Positions 8,566 to 16,450 of a stretch of 64,000 nt of DNA are shown here, piece by piece. Position 1 is the stretch's first letter. Each line of letters opens with the position of its first letter. Where the stretch lies: assembly GCF_000455205.1 (NCBI RefSeq), contig NZ_AUWQ01000014.1:62001-126000 (forward strand). The letters run 5' to 3'. This DNA is from Mycobacterium sp. UM_CSW. GTDB lineage: Bacteria; Actinomycetota; Actinomycetes; Mycobacteriales; Mycobacteriaceae. Position numbers and translations under genes: made by a program. Below the pieces are notes generated by a model, which was given only the letters and a program-made list of their open reading frames with translations, did not search any database and was not told the DNA's origin.

Positions 8566-9464
8566 CAGTTTGCTTCTCTCTCGAACTGCCCACCCAACGC
8601 GTCGAGGCGGTCGACGAGTTCGTGACCGCGGACGCGATCGCCGATATCGCACGTGTGGCCGAGGCAAGCGGATTCGCGGCGGTCCACGTGACCGATCACC
8701 CCGCGCCGGACGCGAAATGGCTCGACCACGGCGGACATCACGCCCTTGATCCGTTCGTCGCCTTGGCCTTCGCGGCGGCCGCAACCACCGACGTCAAGTT
8801 GCTGACCAATGTCTACATCGCCGCGTACCGCAACCCGTTCCTGGGTGCGAAGTCGATCCAAAGCCTCGCCGCACTGTCGAAGGGGCGGCTCATCCTCGGG
8901 ACCGCCGCGGGATACCTGAAGCCCGAATTCAGGGCCCTCGGAATCGATTTCGAAAACCGTGGCGCTCTGCTCGACGAGGCGCTCGACGTCCTCGACAAGG
9001 TACTCACCGGTGAAGACATTGCCTACGAAGGTACGTCGTTCGCCGCACGAGGGGTCCGGCTGCGCCCACTGCCCGCCACTCCGCCAGCGGTGTGGGTCGG
9101 CGGCAACAGCAAGCCTGCGGTCCGCCGAGCGGTGTCTCGCGCTCAGGGGTGGGCGCCGTTCAATACCTTCGGCTACGCCGCGGCGTCGCGCACGGCGGAG
9201 ATCTCGACGATCGACGAGTTGGAGCTCGCCATCGACTGGGCCAAGCAATACGCGGCCGAAATCGGCCGCACGGAACCGCTGGACATCTGCTTCTCCGCCG
9301 GAAACCTGTTGGACGACAACAGGTCAAACGACGAGCGTCACGCGACCATCGCGCGACTGGAGGCGGCGGGGGTCACCTGGCTGACCATCGCACCGGCGGG
9401 CGCCGACCGCGCCGAGGTCATCGACCGGTCCCGGGCCTTCGCCAAGGAATTCATCGCCGCCTGA
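8562..9464 (+). CDS. LLM-class F420-dependent oxidoreductase
   Basis: 300 residues, GTG start overlapping the preceding ACAD stop by 4 nt. Luciferase-like fold: VHVTDHPAPDAKW near the N terminus, LTNVYIAAYRNPF, LAALSKGRLILGTAAGYLK, then WVGGNSKPAVRRAVSRAQGW. Homologues transfer hydride to or from coenzyme F420. Coupling to an ACAD suggests it acts on a CoA-bound or ring intermediate of the same route (inference). Substrate unknown. Confidence 0.87.
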   Translation: MTVCFSLELPTQRVEAVDEFVTADAIADIARVAEASGFAAVHVTDHPAPDAKWLDHGGHHALDPFVALAFAAAATTDVKLLTNVYIAAYRNPFLGAKSIQSLAALSKGRLILGTAAGYLKPEFRALGIDFENRGALLDEALDVLDKVLTGEDIAYEGTSFAARGVRLRPLPATPPAVWVGGNSKPAVRRAVSRAQGWAPFNTFGYAAASRTAEISTIDELELAIDWAKQYAAEIGRTEPLDICFSAGNLLDDNRSNDERHATIARLEAAGVTWLTIAPAGADRAEVIDRSRAFAKEFIAA

Positions 9465-9470
9465 TTGGCC

Positions 9471-9908
9471 TCATGCCATCAGGCTGCCGGCCGCGAATGC
9501 ATCCACGTTGATGCGGCGATGCGCGAACAACCAGCGGCCGCTCACGGGGACCAGCACGTCGCGGTAACGGCCCCAATGGTCAAGGCCGATGTCAGTGTGG
9601 ACGGCGAAGTAACTGCTGACCTCGACGCGGTCGCGAGCGACCGCACCGAAGCGGATGCTGGAAACGTGGTGCCGGACGTGCGTCGGTGCTCGCCGCCCCG
9701 AGCTCGAAGGCTGGGTTACCGCGGCGCTCAAACCGGCCTCGATTTCTGCGGGTCCCGTGAGCGGTTGCGCGCCTCCGGTGAACTCCAAGATGCCGTCGTC
9801 GCTGAAGCAGTCCGCCAACGCCCGCAGATCGAATCGGTCCGTGGCCGCGGTGTAGTCGGCCAGGGTCTGGCGTACCGACTCCCGCACCTCGAGCTCCCAC
9901 GCCTGCAT
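9471..9908 (-). CDS. SnoaL/NTF2-like protein
   Basis: 145 residues. NTF2-like alpha+beta barrel as in ketosteroid isomerase, SnoaL cyclase and dioxygenase beta subunits. Seen: the family opening VRQTLADYTAATDRFDLRAL-ADCFSDDG, and YFAVHTDIGLDHWGRY with RWLFAHRRINVD at the end. ATG 9908 is chosen because AGGAGG (9913-9918) precedes it; a longer frame to 9938 exists. It faces the gene at 9959 divergently and ends 6 bp from the convergent LLM gene. The fold does not reveal the reaction. Confidence 0.8.
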   Translation of the reverse strand: MQAWELEVRESVRQTLADYTAATDRFDLRALADCFSDDGILEFTGGAQPLTGPAEIEAGLSAAVTQPSSSGRRAPTHVRHHVSSIRFGAVARDRVEVSSYFAVHTDIGLDHWGRYRDVLVPVSGRWLFAHRRINVDAFAAGSLMA

Positions 9909-9942
9909 CGGGCCTCCTCGTGGAAATTGAATCGTCACACAC

Positions 9943-9958
9943 GATAACGTGTATTCTC
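9943..9958. promoter_or_regulatory. Candidate operator box 3, abutting a start codon
   Basis: GATAACGTGTATTCTC, which read on the other strand is GAGAA-N6-TTATC. It directly precedes ATG 9959. TAACGT inside it fits a -10 hexamer placed 8 nt before the ATG, so the gene at 9959 may be transcribed leaderless from within the box. A very similar 16-mer occurs at 40319-40334 on the opposite strand. Confidence 0.5.
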
Positions 9959-10588
9959 ATGCCGCAACCAACGCTGACGGAACTGCTCACTCCGGATACC
10001 ACCGCCCTCGTGACCCAGGAGTGTCAGGGCGGCGTTATAGGGCCGCAGGCCGGCCTTCCCCTGCTCGCCGAAGAGGCCCGCCGCGAAGCCATCCCCAACA
10101 TCGCGAAGCTGCTCGACGCCGCCAGGGCGGCCGGTGTGACGGTCGTGCATTGCCTGATACAGCGGCGCGCCGACGGTCGTGGCTCGAATACGAACGGCCG
10201 ATTGTTCGCGGCGGGGAAATCCTTCACCGTCGACCTCACGCCCGGCAGCGCGGGTGCCTCCGTACTCCCGGAATTGGGCCCGCTCGACTCCGACCTCGTC
10301 CTCACTCGCATCCACGGCGTCGGCCCGATGTGCGGCACCGATCTGGACTCGGTGCTGCGCAATCTAGGGATAAAAACCATTGTCGGAGTGGGTGTGTCAG
10401 TTAATATCGCCATCACCAACTTCGTCATGGATGCGGTAAACCGTGGCTATCAGTTCGTCCTACCGCGTGATGCGGTCAGTGGGTACCCGCGGGAGTATGC
10501 CGATTTGATCATCGACAACACCCTGTCCCTGCTCGCCACGGTGACCCCGTCAAGTGCGGTTATCGACGTGTGGAATGCAGCGGTTTGA
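9959..10588 (+). CDS. Isochorismatase-fold (cysteine hydrolase-like) protein without the usual triad
   Basis: 209 residues from ATG 9959. The alpha/beta fold of isochorismatases/nicotinamidases is clear (TALVTQECQGG at the first strand, GTDLDSVLRNLGIKTIVGVG, then VSVNIAITNFVMDAVNRGY and LPRDAVSG). The family normally uses an Asp-Lys-Cys triad. By position, Asp is Glu21, Lys is Arg117, and Cys is Ile150/Ala151. It is therefore unlikely to be a standard cysteine hydrolase. Possible roles are an altered hydrolase, an isomerase, or a non-catalytic protein. No ribosome-binding site is visible, consistent with a leaderless start. Confidence 0.78.
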   Translation: MPQPTLTELLTPDTTALVTQECQGGVIGPQAGLPLLAEEARREAIPNIAKLLDAARAAGVTVVHCLIQRRADGRGSNTNGRLFAAGKSFTVDLTPGSAGASVLPELGPLDSDLVLTRIHGVGPMCGTDLDSVLRNLGIKTIVGVGVSVNIAITNFVMDAVNRGYQFVLPRDAVSGYPREYADLIIDNTLSLLATVTPSSAVIDVWNAAV

Positions 10589-10632
10589 CCTGTCGCTCGC
10601 GCCACACGATGTGGATGTTGTGCAGCAATAGT

Positions 10633-10647
10633 GATAACGTCGTTCTC
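10633..10647. promoter_or_regulatory. Candidate operator box 4 (15-nt variant)
   Basis: GATAACGTCGTTCTC, the same half-sites as box 3 but with a spacer one base shorter. It lies 43 nt upstream of ATG 10691. TAACGT could be the -10 hexamer. Confidence 0.4.
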
Positions 10648-10690
10648 GATTAGCGTAAATGCTCATATTCGCTGCTCAGGAGGAAGTCCC

Positions 10691-11884
10691 ATGTCTCGCC
10701 GTTCATTGCCGTACCCGGTTTTCGACATCGACAACCACATGTACGAGACGACGGACGCGCTCACCAAGTACCTCCCGAAGGAGCACCGCGGAAAGGTCGG
10801 CTACGTCGAGGTCAACGGCAGGCCCAAACTGGTTGTCAAGGACCACATCAGCCACATGATCCCCAACCCGACGTTCGCGCGTGTTGCCAGGCCTGGGAGC
10901 GCCGAGGACTACTTCCTGGGCAACAATCCCGAAGGCCTCAACTTCCGCGAGTTCGTCGGCGAGGCAATGGATGTCATCCCCGCATACCAGGCGCCCGCAC
11001 CCCGACTGGAGCTGATGGATGAGCTGGGCCTGGACCAGTGCGTGATGTACCCGACCCTCGCCAGCCTCATCGAGGAGCGCACCACCGACGACGTCATCCT
11101 CACCCACGCGATCATCCACGCGCTCAACGAGTGGATGCATGAACACTGGACGTTCAACTACCACGAGCGGATCTTCCCGACCCCCGTCATCTGCCTGCCG
11201 ATCGTGGACGAAGCCATCAGAGAATTTCACTGGTGCCTCGAGCGCGGTATGAAGACATTCCTGGTCCGGCCGGCACCGGTGCCCAGCCGCTTCGGCGGTT
11301 CGCGGTCCATGGGCCTGCCCGAGTTCGACCCGTTCTGGGAAGAGGTCGTCAACGCCGGCATGCCGGTCACCATGCACGCCTCGGACAGCGGCTACCAGAA
11401 ACACCTCATGGAGTGGGAGGGCGGCGACGAGTACCTGTCCTTCAAACCGAGTGCCCTCCGGGAGGTCGTGATGGGGCACCGGGCCATTGAGGACACTTTG
11501 GCAGCGATGATCTGCCACGGCGCGCTCTCACGGTTCCCGGACCTGAAGATCCTGTGCGTGGAGAACGGGAGCGGCTGGGTGCGCAACCTGCTCGAGCAAC
11601 TCAACACCGCATACAAGATCATGCCCAAGGAATTCGACGAGCATCCCGTCGAGGTATTCAAACGCAACATCTACATCCACCCGTTCCTCGAAGACGACGT
11701 CAAGGGAATCGTCGAGATTATGGGCGAGGACCACGTGATGTTCGGTTCCGATTTCCCGCACCCGGAGGGCATCGGCGACCCGCTGAGCTTTGTCGACCGG
11801 CTGGACGGCCTCTCGGACGACGTCAAAGCAAAGATTATGGGCGGCAACGCGATTGAGCAATTGGGGCTCAAGGTTCCGGCATGA
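10691..11884 (+). CDS. Amidohydrolase 2 family protein (PF04909)
   Basis: 397 residues. Start ATG 10691 is preceded by AGGAGG at 10678-10683. Seen: FDIDNH at residues 11-16, TMHASDSGYQKHLMEWEGGDEY, and GSDFPHPEG near the C terminus. It resembles the 1027 gene along its length (shared IPNPTF/TY, RPAPVP and SDSGY motifs), so the two are recent paralogues. Its stop overlaps the ATG of a MaoC hydratase gene (ATGA), so the two are translated together. The substrate is unknown. Confidence 0.9.
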   Translation: MSRRSLPYPVFDIDNHMYETTDALTKYLPKEHRGKVGYVEVNGRPKLVVKDHISHMIPNPTFARVARPGSAEDYFLGNNPEGLNFREFVGEAMDVIPAYQAPAPRLELMDELGLDQCVMYPTLASLIEERTTDDVILTHAIIHALNEWMHEHWTFNYHERIFPTPVICLPIVDEAIREFHWCLERGMKTFLVRPAPVPSRFGGSRSMGLPEFDPFWEEVVNAGMPVTMHASDSGYQKHLMEWEGGDEYLSFKPSALREVVMGHRAIEDTLAAMICHGALSRFPDLKILCVENGSGWVRNLLEQLNTAYKIMPKEFDEHPVEVFKRNIYIHPFLEDDVKGIVEIMGEDHVMFGSDFPHPEGIGDPLSFVDRLDGLSDDVKAKIMGGNAIEQLGLKVPA

Positions 11885-12360
11885 CCCAGGCGCCCACGTC
11901 TCCGAAGGAGTACGACGGGATCGCCGATTTCGAGGCGCATGTCGGCGAGCACCTCGGCTACAGCGACTGGCTTCGGGTCACCCAAAAGGAGATCGATCTG
12001 TTCGCCGAGGCGACCGGTGACCATCAGTGGATTCACGTCGACCCCGAGAAAGCGGCGGCCGGTCCCTACGGCAAGACCATCGCACACGGTTACTTGACAC
12101 TGTCGCTGGTGCCCGTTCTCGTAAAACAGATCTACCGGGTGACCGGGCTGTCGATGCAGGTGAACTACGGCTCCGACAAGCTCCGGTTCCCCGCGCCGGT
12201 ACCGGTCGACTCCCGCATCCGGGCCGGAGCCGAGCTACTCAAGGTCGAGCGCAGCGACCGCGGGGGGCGGGCCACGGTTCGTGTCACCGTCGAGGTCGAG
12301 GGAAACGACCGACCGGCTTGCGTCGTCGACACGATCGCAGCGATGGTTGACGACGGCTAG
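11881..12360 (+). CDS. MaoC-type (R)-specific enoyl-CoA hydratase
   Basis: 159 residues. Single hot-dog domain. The hydratase-2 signature is seen as FAEATGDHQWIHVDPEKAA, with the catalytic Asp at residue 47 and His at 52, followed by GKTIAHGYLTLSLVP. It would add water to a trans-2-enoyl-CoA. The length is normal for a one-domain MaoC protein. It overlaps the amidohydrolase stop by 4 nt and shares the 4-base CTAG end with the convergent CoA-transferase gene (12357-12360). Confidence 0.9.
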   Translation: MTQAPTSPKEYDGIADFEAHVGEHLGYSDWLRVTQKEIDLFAEATGDHQWIHVDPEKAAAGPYGKTIAHGYLTLSLVPVLVKQIYRVTGLSMQVNYGSDKLRFPAPVPVDSRIRAGAELLKVERSDRGGRATVRVTVEVEGNDRPACVVDTIAAMVDDG

Positions 12361-14759
12361 GCGTTGAGCAGGCGTTGCCCGATCACTTGTTGATCGCGCA
12401 GCGCGGCGATCTCCGCGTCGGAAAGTCCAAGTGCCCCCAGCACCTCGGTGTTGTGCTGCCCCAGCGTCGGAGCTGCGGTCCTGTGATGGTGTGCCGGACC
12501 CGGCGAAATCTGAAATGGCCAGCCCGGAAACCTCTGTCGACCAGTAATCGGGTGAACCAGATCCTGATAGTAACCACGCGCATCGAGCTGCTCGACCCCA
12601 TACATCTCGTCGGCTGCAAGTAATCGCGCCGCTGGGACGCCATGCCGGACAAGCGTCGCCACCAGCTCCTCGGCGGGTTGCGTGCACGTCCAACTCGCGA
12701 CAATCTCGTCGAACTGGTCATGATTATGCCGGCGAGCTTCTGCCGTCACGAATTTCGGGTCGCCTCGCAGATCAGCCCGGCCAAGGGCGCCCAGCATTGC
12801 AACCCAATCGGCGTCATGACGCACCGACAGCGCGATCCACTCGCCAGCGATACTGGTCGGATAGACACCCTGGGCGTATTCGCGGTGGCGGTTTCCCTCT
12901 CGTGGTCGCACCGCGCCCGTCAGCGAGTACTCGATCACAGGCTCGGCGGTCACTGCCGCGCCTACCTCGATCTGCGCGACCTCGATGAGCTGGCCCTCAC
13001 CGGTGGACCGCCTGTGCTCGAGCGCGGCCAGCAGCGCCACGCCCGCGTGTACACCGGCGATCGGATCGGCGGGCCCCTGCAGATTGCACGGCGGGCCGTC
13101 TGGGTAACCGGTCATGGCCGACATACCGGACACCTGTTCGATGTTTAGCGCCCAGCCCACATAGTCTCGCCACGGCCCCTCCAGCCCGAATCCGGGCATC
13201 CGCACCATAATCAGTGCAGGATTGATCTTCGCGAGCGAGTCGTAATCGAGTCCGAACTGCTCAACGACGCGCGGGGAGAAGTTCTCCACCACCACATCGG
13301 CTTCTGCGGCCAGCCGCAGAGCCAACTCGCGGCCGGCGGTCGAAGTGAGGTCAAGGGTGATGTCGCGTTTGTTGAGATTGGTTCCCTGCCAAAGCGGTCC
13401 GCGCTCATACCAGTCGTCCCCCTCACGGAGTAGAGAGCCGGAGTAGCGGTGGCCGTCGGGGCGCTGAATGGATTCGACCTTGATCACGTCAGCCCCGAAC
13501 GCGCCGAGGTAGCACGTCAGATATGCCCCCGCCCAGAAGGTGCTCAAGTCGAACACCTTCAATCCGGCGAAGGGTAAGACGTCCGGCGTCCTCTCGACGC
13601 CGCTGTCTCGGTGACGCGCACCGCGCTCGCTCCAGGCCGCCTGCGAGTCTTTTCCGCGGACCGGGGCAGGAAGTGGCGAAGGAACCGGCGTCTTCGAAAA
13701 CCGAAACGGGGCTCCGGGTCTGGTGAATCGCCATGCGTCAGCCACCACCTCGACGAAAAATCCTCGCTCGGCGTACTGCGGACAGTCCAGTACGGTATCG
13801 CCTTCGGTGACCGGCGCCGCGGGTATCCGCATGGCCTGACTCAGGTCGACCAGGTCGGCAACGGTCATCGCATCGAAAAACGGCTGCGCCTTGGCGAAAA
13901 ACTCATCGCGCTCGGGCCCGCCGAGCATGATCGCAATCTGGTGCTCGCCGAACTCGGGTAACCCGACCATGGCGCACACGTCGAGCCAGTGCTGGCCGGT
14001 CAGGCAGTTGATTCCGATCCAGCCATCCGCGGCACGCACGATACCCAACATCGGTGCCGCCTTCGAATTAGTCGGCAAACCAAGGCTTTTCAGGCGGGCT
14101 GCCATCAGCATGGGATAGGGCAGCGTCGACAGGAGTGTCTCCAACATCGAGACGTCCACCTCGACCGGCCGGTTCGTTCCGGCCTCGGCGATCCGCAGCG
14201 CCGTCAGCGCCCCTAAGGCCGCATACCCGCCGGCTATGTACTCCGGAATCCGTGCACCGGCCTGCACCGGCGCCCTCCCGGGGTCGCGCGCATTGACCCA
14301 GCCCCCAGCCGCCTGCAGGGTCAATGGAGTCGTCACCCGGTCACGCAGCGGCCCGTCCTGACCGAAGCTCGATATCCTGACCACGACGAGCTCCGGGTTG
14401 ATCCGGCCAAGAGCGTCCACGTCCAGACCCCAGTCCCGACGCTCGGGCGCGCCGGCGTCCAGGTCTTCGATAAACACATCCGCCTGGGCGATGAGCTCGT
14501 GAAGGTCCGCGAGCTCGCTATCACGTGCCAAGTTGACTGTGGCGCCGGACTTTCCGGCGTTGAGATACGCGAAAAGCCCGCTTCGTTCCGGATCAGGATC
14601 GGCCGACGGAAACGGACCCCACAGGCGCAACGGGTCACCCGATGGGGGCTCGACCTTGCAGACGTCGGCGCCAAGGTCGACGAGCAACTTGGCGCAGTAC
14701 GGACCCGCAATGTCGGAGGCCAGCTCAACAACACGCAAACCCGCAAGGGGCCCGTTCAC
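12357..14759 (-). CDS. Double-domain CaiB/BaiF (class III) CoA-transferase
   Basis: 800 residues from GTG 14759, twice the family length: two complete CaiB units fused head to tail. Unit 1 begins LAGLRVVELASDIAGPYCAK, unit 2 begins FAGLKVFDLSTFWAGAYLTC at about residue 410. The family forms a covalent acyl-Asp intermediate; unit 2 keeps an Asp in GPADPIAGVHAG, whereas unit 1 has Glu in ARIPEYIAGGYAALG. This recalls DddD-type fusions, in which one half is catalytic. The GTG overlaps the ALDH stop by 4 nt (GTGA), so the two are one operon. The frame extends upstream, but only inside the ALDH gene. Confidence 0.88.
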   Translation of the reverse strand: MNGPLAGLRVVELASDIAGPYCAKLLVDLGADVCKVEPPSGDPLRLWGPFPSADPDPERSGLFAYLNAGKSGATVNLARDSELADLHELIAQADVFIEDLDAGAPERRDWGLDVDALGRINPELVVVRISSFGQDGPLRDRVTTPLTLQAAGGWVNARDPGRAPVQAGARIPEYIAGGYAALGALTALRIAEAGTNRPVEVDVSMLETLLSTLPYPMLMAARLKSLGLPTNSKAAPMLGIVRAADGWIGINCLTGQHWLDVCAMVGLPEFGEHQIAIMLGGPERDEFFAKAQPFFDAMTVADLVDLSQAMRIPAAPVTEGDTVLDCPQYAERGFFVEVVADAWRFTRPGAPFRFSKTPVPSPLPAPVRGKDSQAAWSERGARHRDSGVERTPDVLPFAGLKVFDLSTFWAGAYLTCYLGAFGADVIKVESIQRPDGHRYSGSLLREGDDWYERGPLWQGTNLNKRDITLDLTSTAGRELALRLAAEADVVVENFSPRVVEQFGLDYDSLAKINPALIMVRMPGFGLEGPWRDYVGWALNIEQVSGMSAMTGYPDGPPCNLQGPADPIAGVHAGVALLAALEHRRSTGEGQLIEVAQIEVGAAVTAEPVIEYSLTGAVRPREGNRHREYAQGVYPTSIAGEWIALSVRHDADWVAMLGALGRADLRGDPKFVTAEARRHNHDQFDEIVASWTCTQPAEELVATLVRHGVPAARLLAADEMYGVEQLDARGYYQDLVHPITGRQRFPGWPFQISPGPAHHHRTAAPTLGQHNTEVLGALGLSDAEIAALRDQQVIGQRLLNA

Positions 14760-16219
14760 GCGGGCACTCCGATGGCCTTGGGCTCCATATAAGCCCGCAA
14801 TCCCATCACACCACCCTCCCGGCCGATTCCACTCTGGTTGAAGCCGCCGAACGGCGCATCGCCGGGAATCGTCCCGTTGATCGAGACCTGCCCGGTCCTG
14901 ATCCGGCGGGCGATCGCCACCGCGCGGTCGACGTCGCTTCCCCACACCGCGCCCCCGAGCCCGTACGCCGAATTGTTGGCGATGGCCACCGCGTCATCGT
15001 CGTCGCGATACCGCAACACAGTCAGCACGGGACCGAACACTTCCTCTTGCGCGATATACGAATCAGGCGAGGTGTCTGTCAGTATCGTTGGCTCGAAATA
15101 GAATCCATGGCTCAGATCCTTCGGGCGGCCTCCCCCGGCGACTACGGTAGCGCCATCGGCTTCGGCGCGTTCGACGAATCCCCCGACCCGGTCTCGATGC
15201 TCACGGCTGATTAGCGGGCCCATCGTTACCGCCGGGTCGGTGGGATCGCCGATCACCACCCCGCGAGCCAGCTGCGCAAGTCGATCCACTACTTCGTCGT
15301 GGAGCGCATCGGGCAACAGCAGCCTGCTGTTGAGGATGCAGGCCTGACCGGCATGCATCGTGCATCCTTCGAACAACAGCCGCTCCAACAATTCGTCGGT
15401 GACCTCGACGTCAGGCAATAGGACGGTCGCGGACTTGCCACCGCATTCCAGCAGAACGCGTTTCATCGTGGTCGCGGCACCGGCCATCACGTCACGGCCG
15501 ACGGCCGAGCTGCCGGTGAAGCTGACCATATTGACCCTGGGATCCAGGGTCAGGCTCCTGCTGGCCTCGACGCTGGTCGGGGTAACCACGTTGACGACAC
15601 CGGCGGGGATATCGGTTTGCTCCTCGACGATACGAGCCAGCGCGAGCCCGGCCAGGGGCGTCAACGGCGATGGCTTGAGCACGAGCGTATTTCCCGCCGC
15701 CAGCGCCGCACCCAGCTTCATCACGTTAATAGTGTGGGGGAAATTCCACGGGGTCATGGCGGCCACCACACCAAGCGGTTCGTAGCGCAACAGCGTGGTG
15801 CCCGCAGCGCCCCACGCGTCCATCGGTTCCTCGGCGGGCTCCATCGCGAGCTCGGCAGCGTGACCGACCATGAATGCCGGTCCTTCGACGTGGATCAAGC
15901 GCTCGTTTGCCGAACAACCCCACTCGGCCTGTGCGAGGGCGTAGAACTCCTCGCTGTTGGCCAGCAGCGCATCGCTGAGCTGTTGCAGGCATCTGGCTCG
16001 GTCCGCCGGCTCCGCCGCCGGCCAGGGACCCGAATCGAATGCGGCCCTGGCCGCTGCTACCGCCTGTTGGACCTGCGCAACGCTGGCGTCCGGCGCGCTA
16101 CCGATCACCGTCTCGGTCGCGGGGTTGACGACGTCGTAGCGCCCGCTGTCCGGATCGACCCATCGGCCGTCGATGTAATGCCCGTAGGAGTCCCGGAGAG
16201 ACCGTGAGCCAGCCATCAT
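14756..16219 (-). CDS. NAD(P)-dependent aldehyde dehydrogenase
   Basis: 487 residues (486 from the second ATG at 16216). It oxidises an aldehyde to the acid. Seen: MTPWNFPHTINV, the NAD-binding FTGSSAVGRDV, the general-base Glu in LLECGGKSA, the catalytic Cys at about residue 294 in HAGQACILNSRL, and EEVFGPVLTV. AGGAAGG lies immediately upstream; its spacing suits the second ATG slightly better. An open extension to 16276 has no family similarity. It shares the operon with the fused CoA-transferase and faces the igr-like operon divergently. Confidence 0.9.
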   Translation of the reverse strand: MMAGSRSLRDSYGHYIDGRWVDPDSGRYDVVNPATETVIGSAPDASVAQVQQAVAAARAAFDSGPWPAAEPADRARCLQQLSDALLANSEEFYALAQAEWGCSANERLIHVEGPAFMVGHAAELAMEPAEEPMDAWGAAGTTLLRYEPLGVVAAMTPWNFPHTINVMKLGAALAAGNTLVLKPSPLTPLAGLALARIVEEQTDIPAGVVNVVTPTSVEASRSLTLDPRVNMVSFTGSSAVGRDVMAGAATTMKRVLLECGGKSATVLLPDVEVTDELLERLLFEGCTMHAGQACILNSRLLLPDALHDEVVDRLAQLARGVVIGDPTDPAVTMGPLISREHRDRVGGFVERAEADGATVVAGGGRPKDLSHGFYFEPTILTDTSPDSYIAQEEVFGPVLTVLRYRDDDDAVAIANNSAYGLGGAVWGSDVDRAVAIARRIRTGQVSINGTIPGDAPFGGFNQSGIGREGGVMGLRAYMEPKAIGVPA

Positions 16220-16290
16220 CTGCCTGCCTTCCTGACTGCTTGATCGCGGCACGGCCCGGTGACGCGGCCACAACATACACTCTCTGACTG

Positions 16291-16319
16291 TGTGTACACG
16301 GCACCGAAGAAGCCGTCAA
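16291..16319 (-). promoter_or_regulatory. Sigma-A-like promoter for the ALDH/CoA-transferase operon
   Basis: On the minus strand TTGACG (16319-16314), a 17-nt spacer, then TACACA (16296-16291). Both hexamers are near consensus and point to the ALDH start ~70 nt away. Predicted by eye. Confidence 0.45.
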
Positions 16320-16356
16320 CGGCAATCAACCTTTATTTAAGCCAAATAGCCGGTAT

Positions 16357-16386
16357 TTGACAGACAAGTCGGCTCTACTGTAGACA
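16357..16386 (+). promoter_or_regulatory. Sigma-A-like promoter for the igr-like operon
   Basis: TTGACA (16357-16362), an 18-nt spacer, then TAGACA (16381-16386), about 65 nt before the P450 start codon. I found no GAGAA-N6-TTCTC box in this divergent region, unlike most other island promoters. Confidence 0.5.
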
Positions 16387-16450
16387 CCTTGGAAACGGAC
16401 ATTCTTTCTTTATCTGTCCGAACAGCTCTCAACGTCGAGGAAGGCCTACG

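Noticed and set aside
14760-14945. N-terminal extension of the fused CoA-transferase
   Set aside because: Lies wholly inside the ALDH gene and is Arg-rich without CaiB similarity; GTG 14759 gives the normal CaiB start and a 4-nt overlap.
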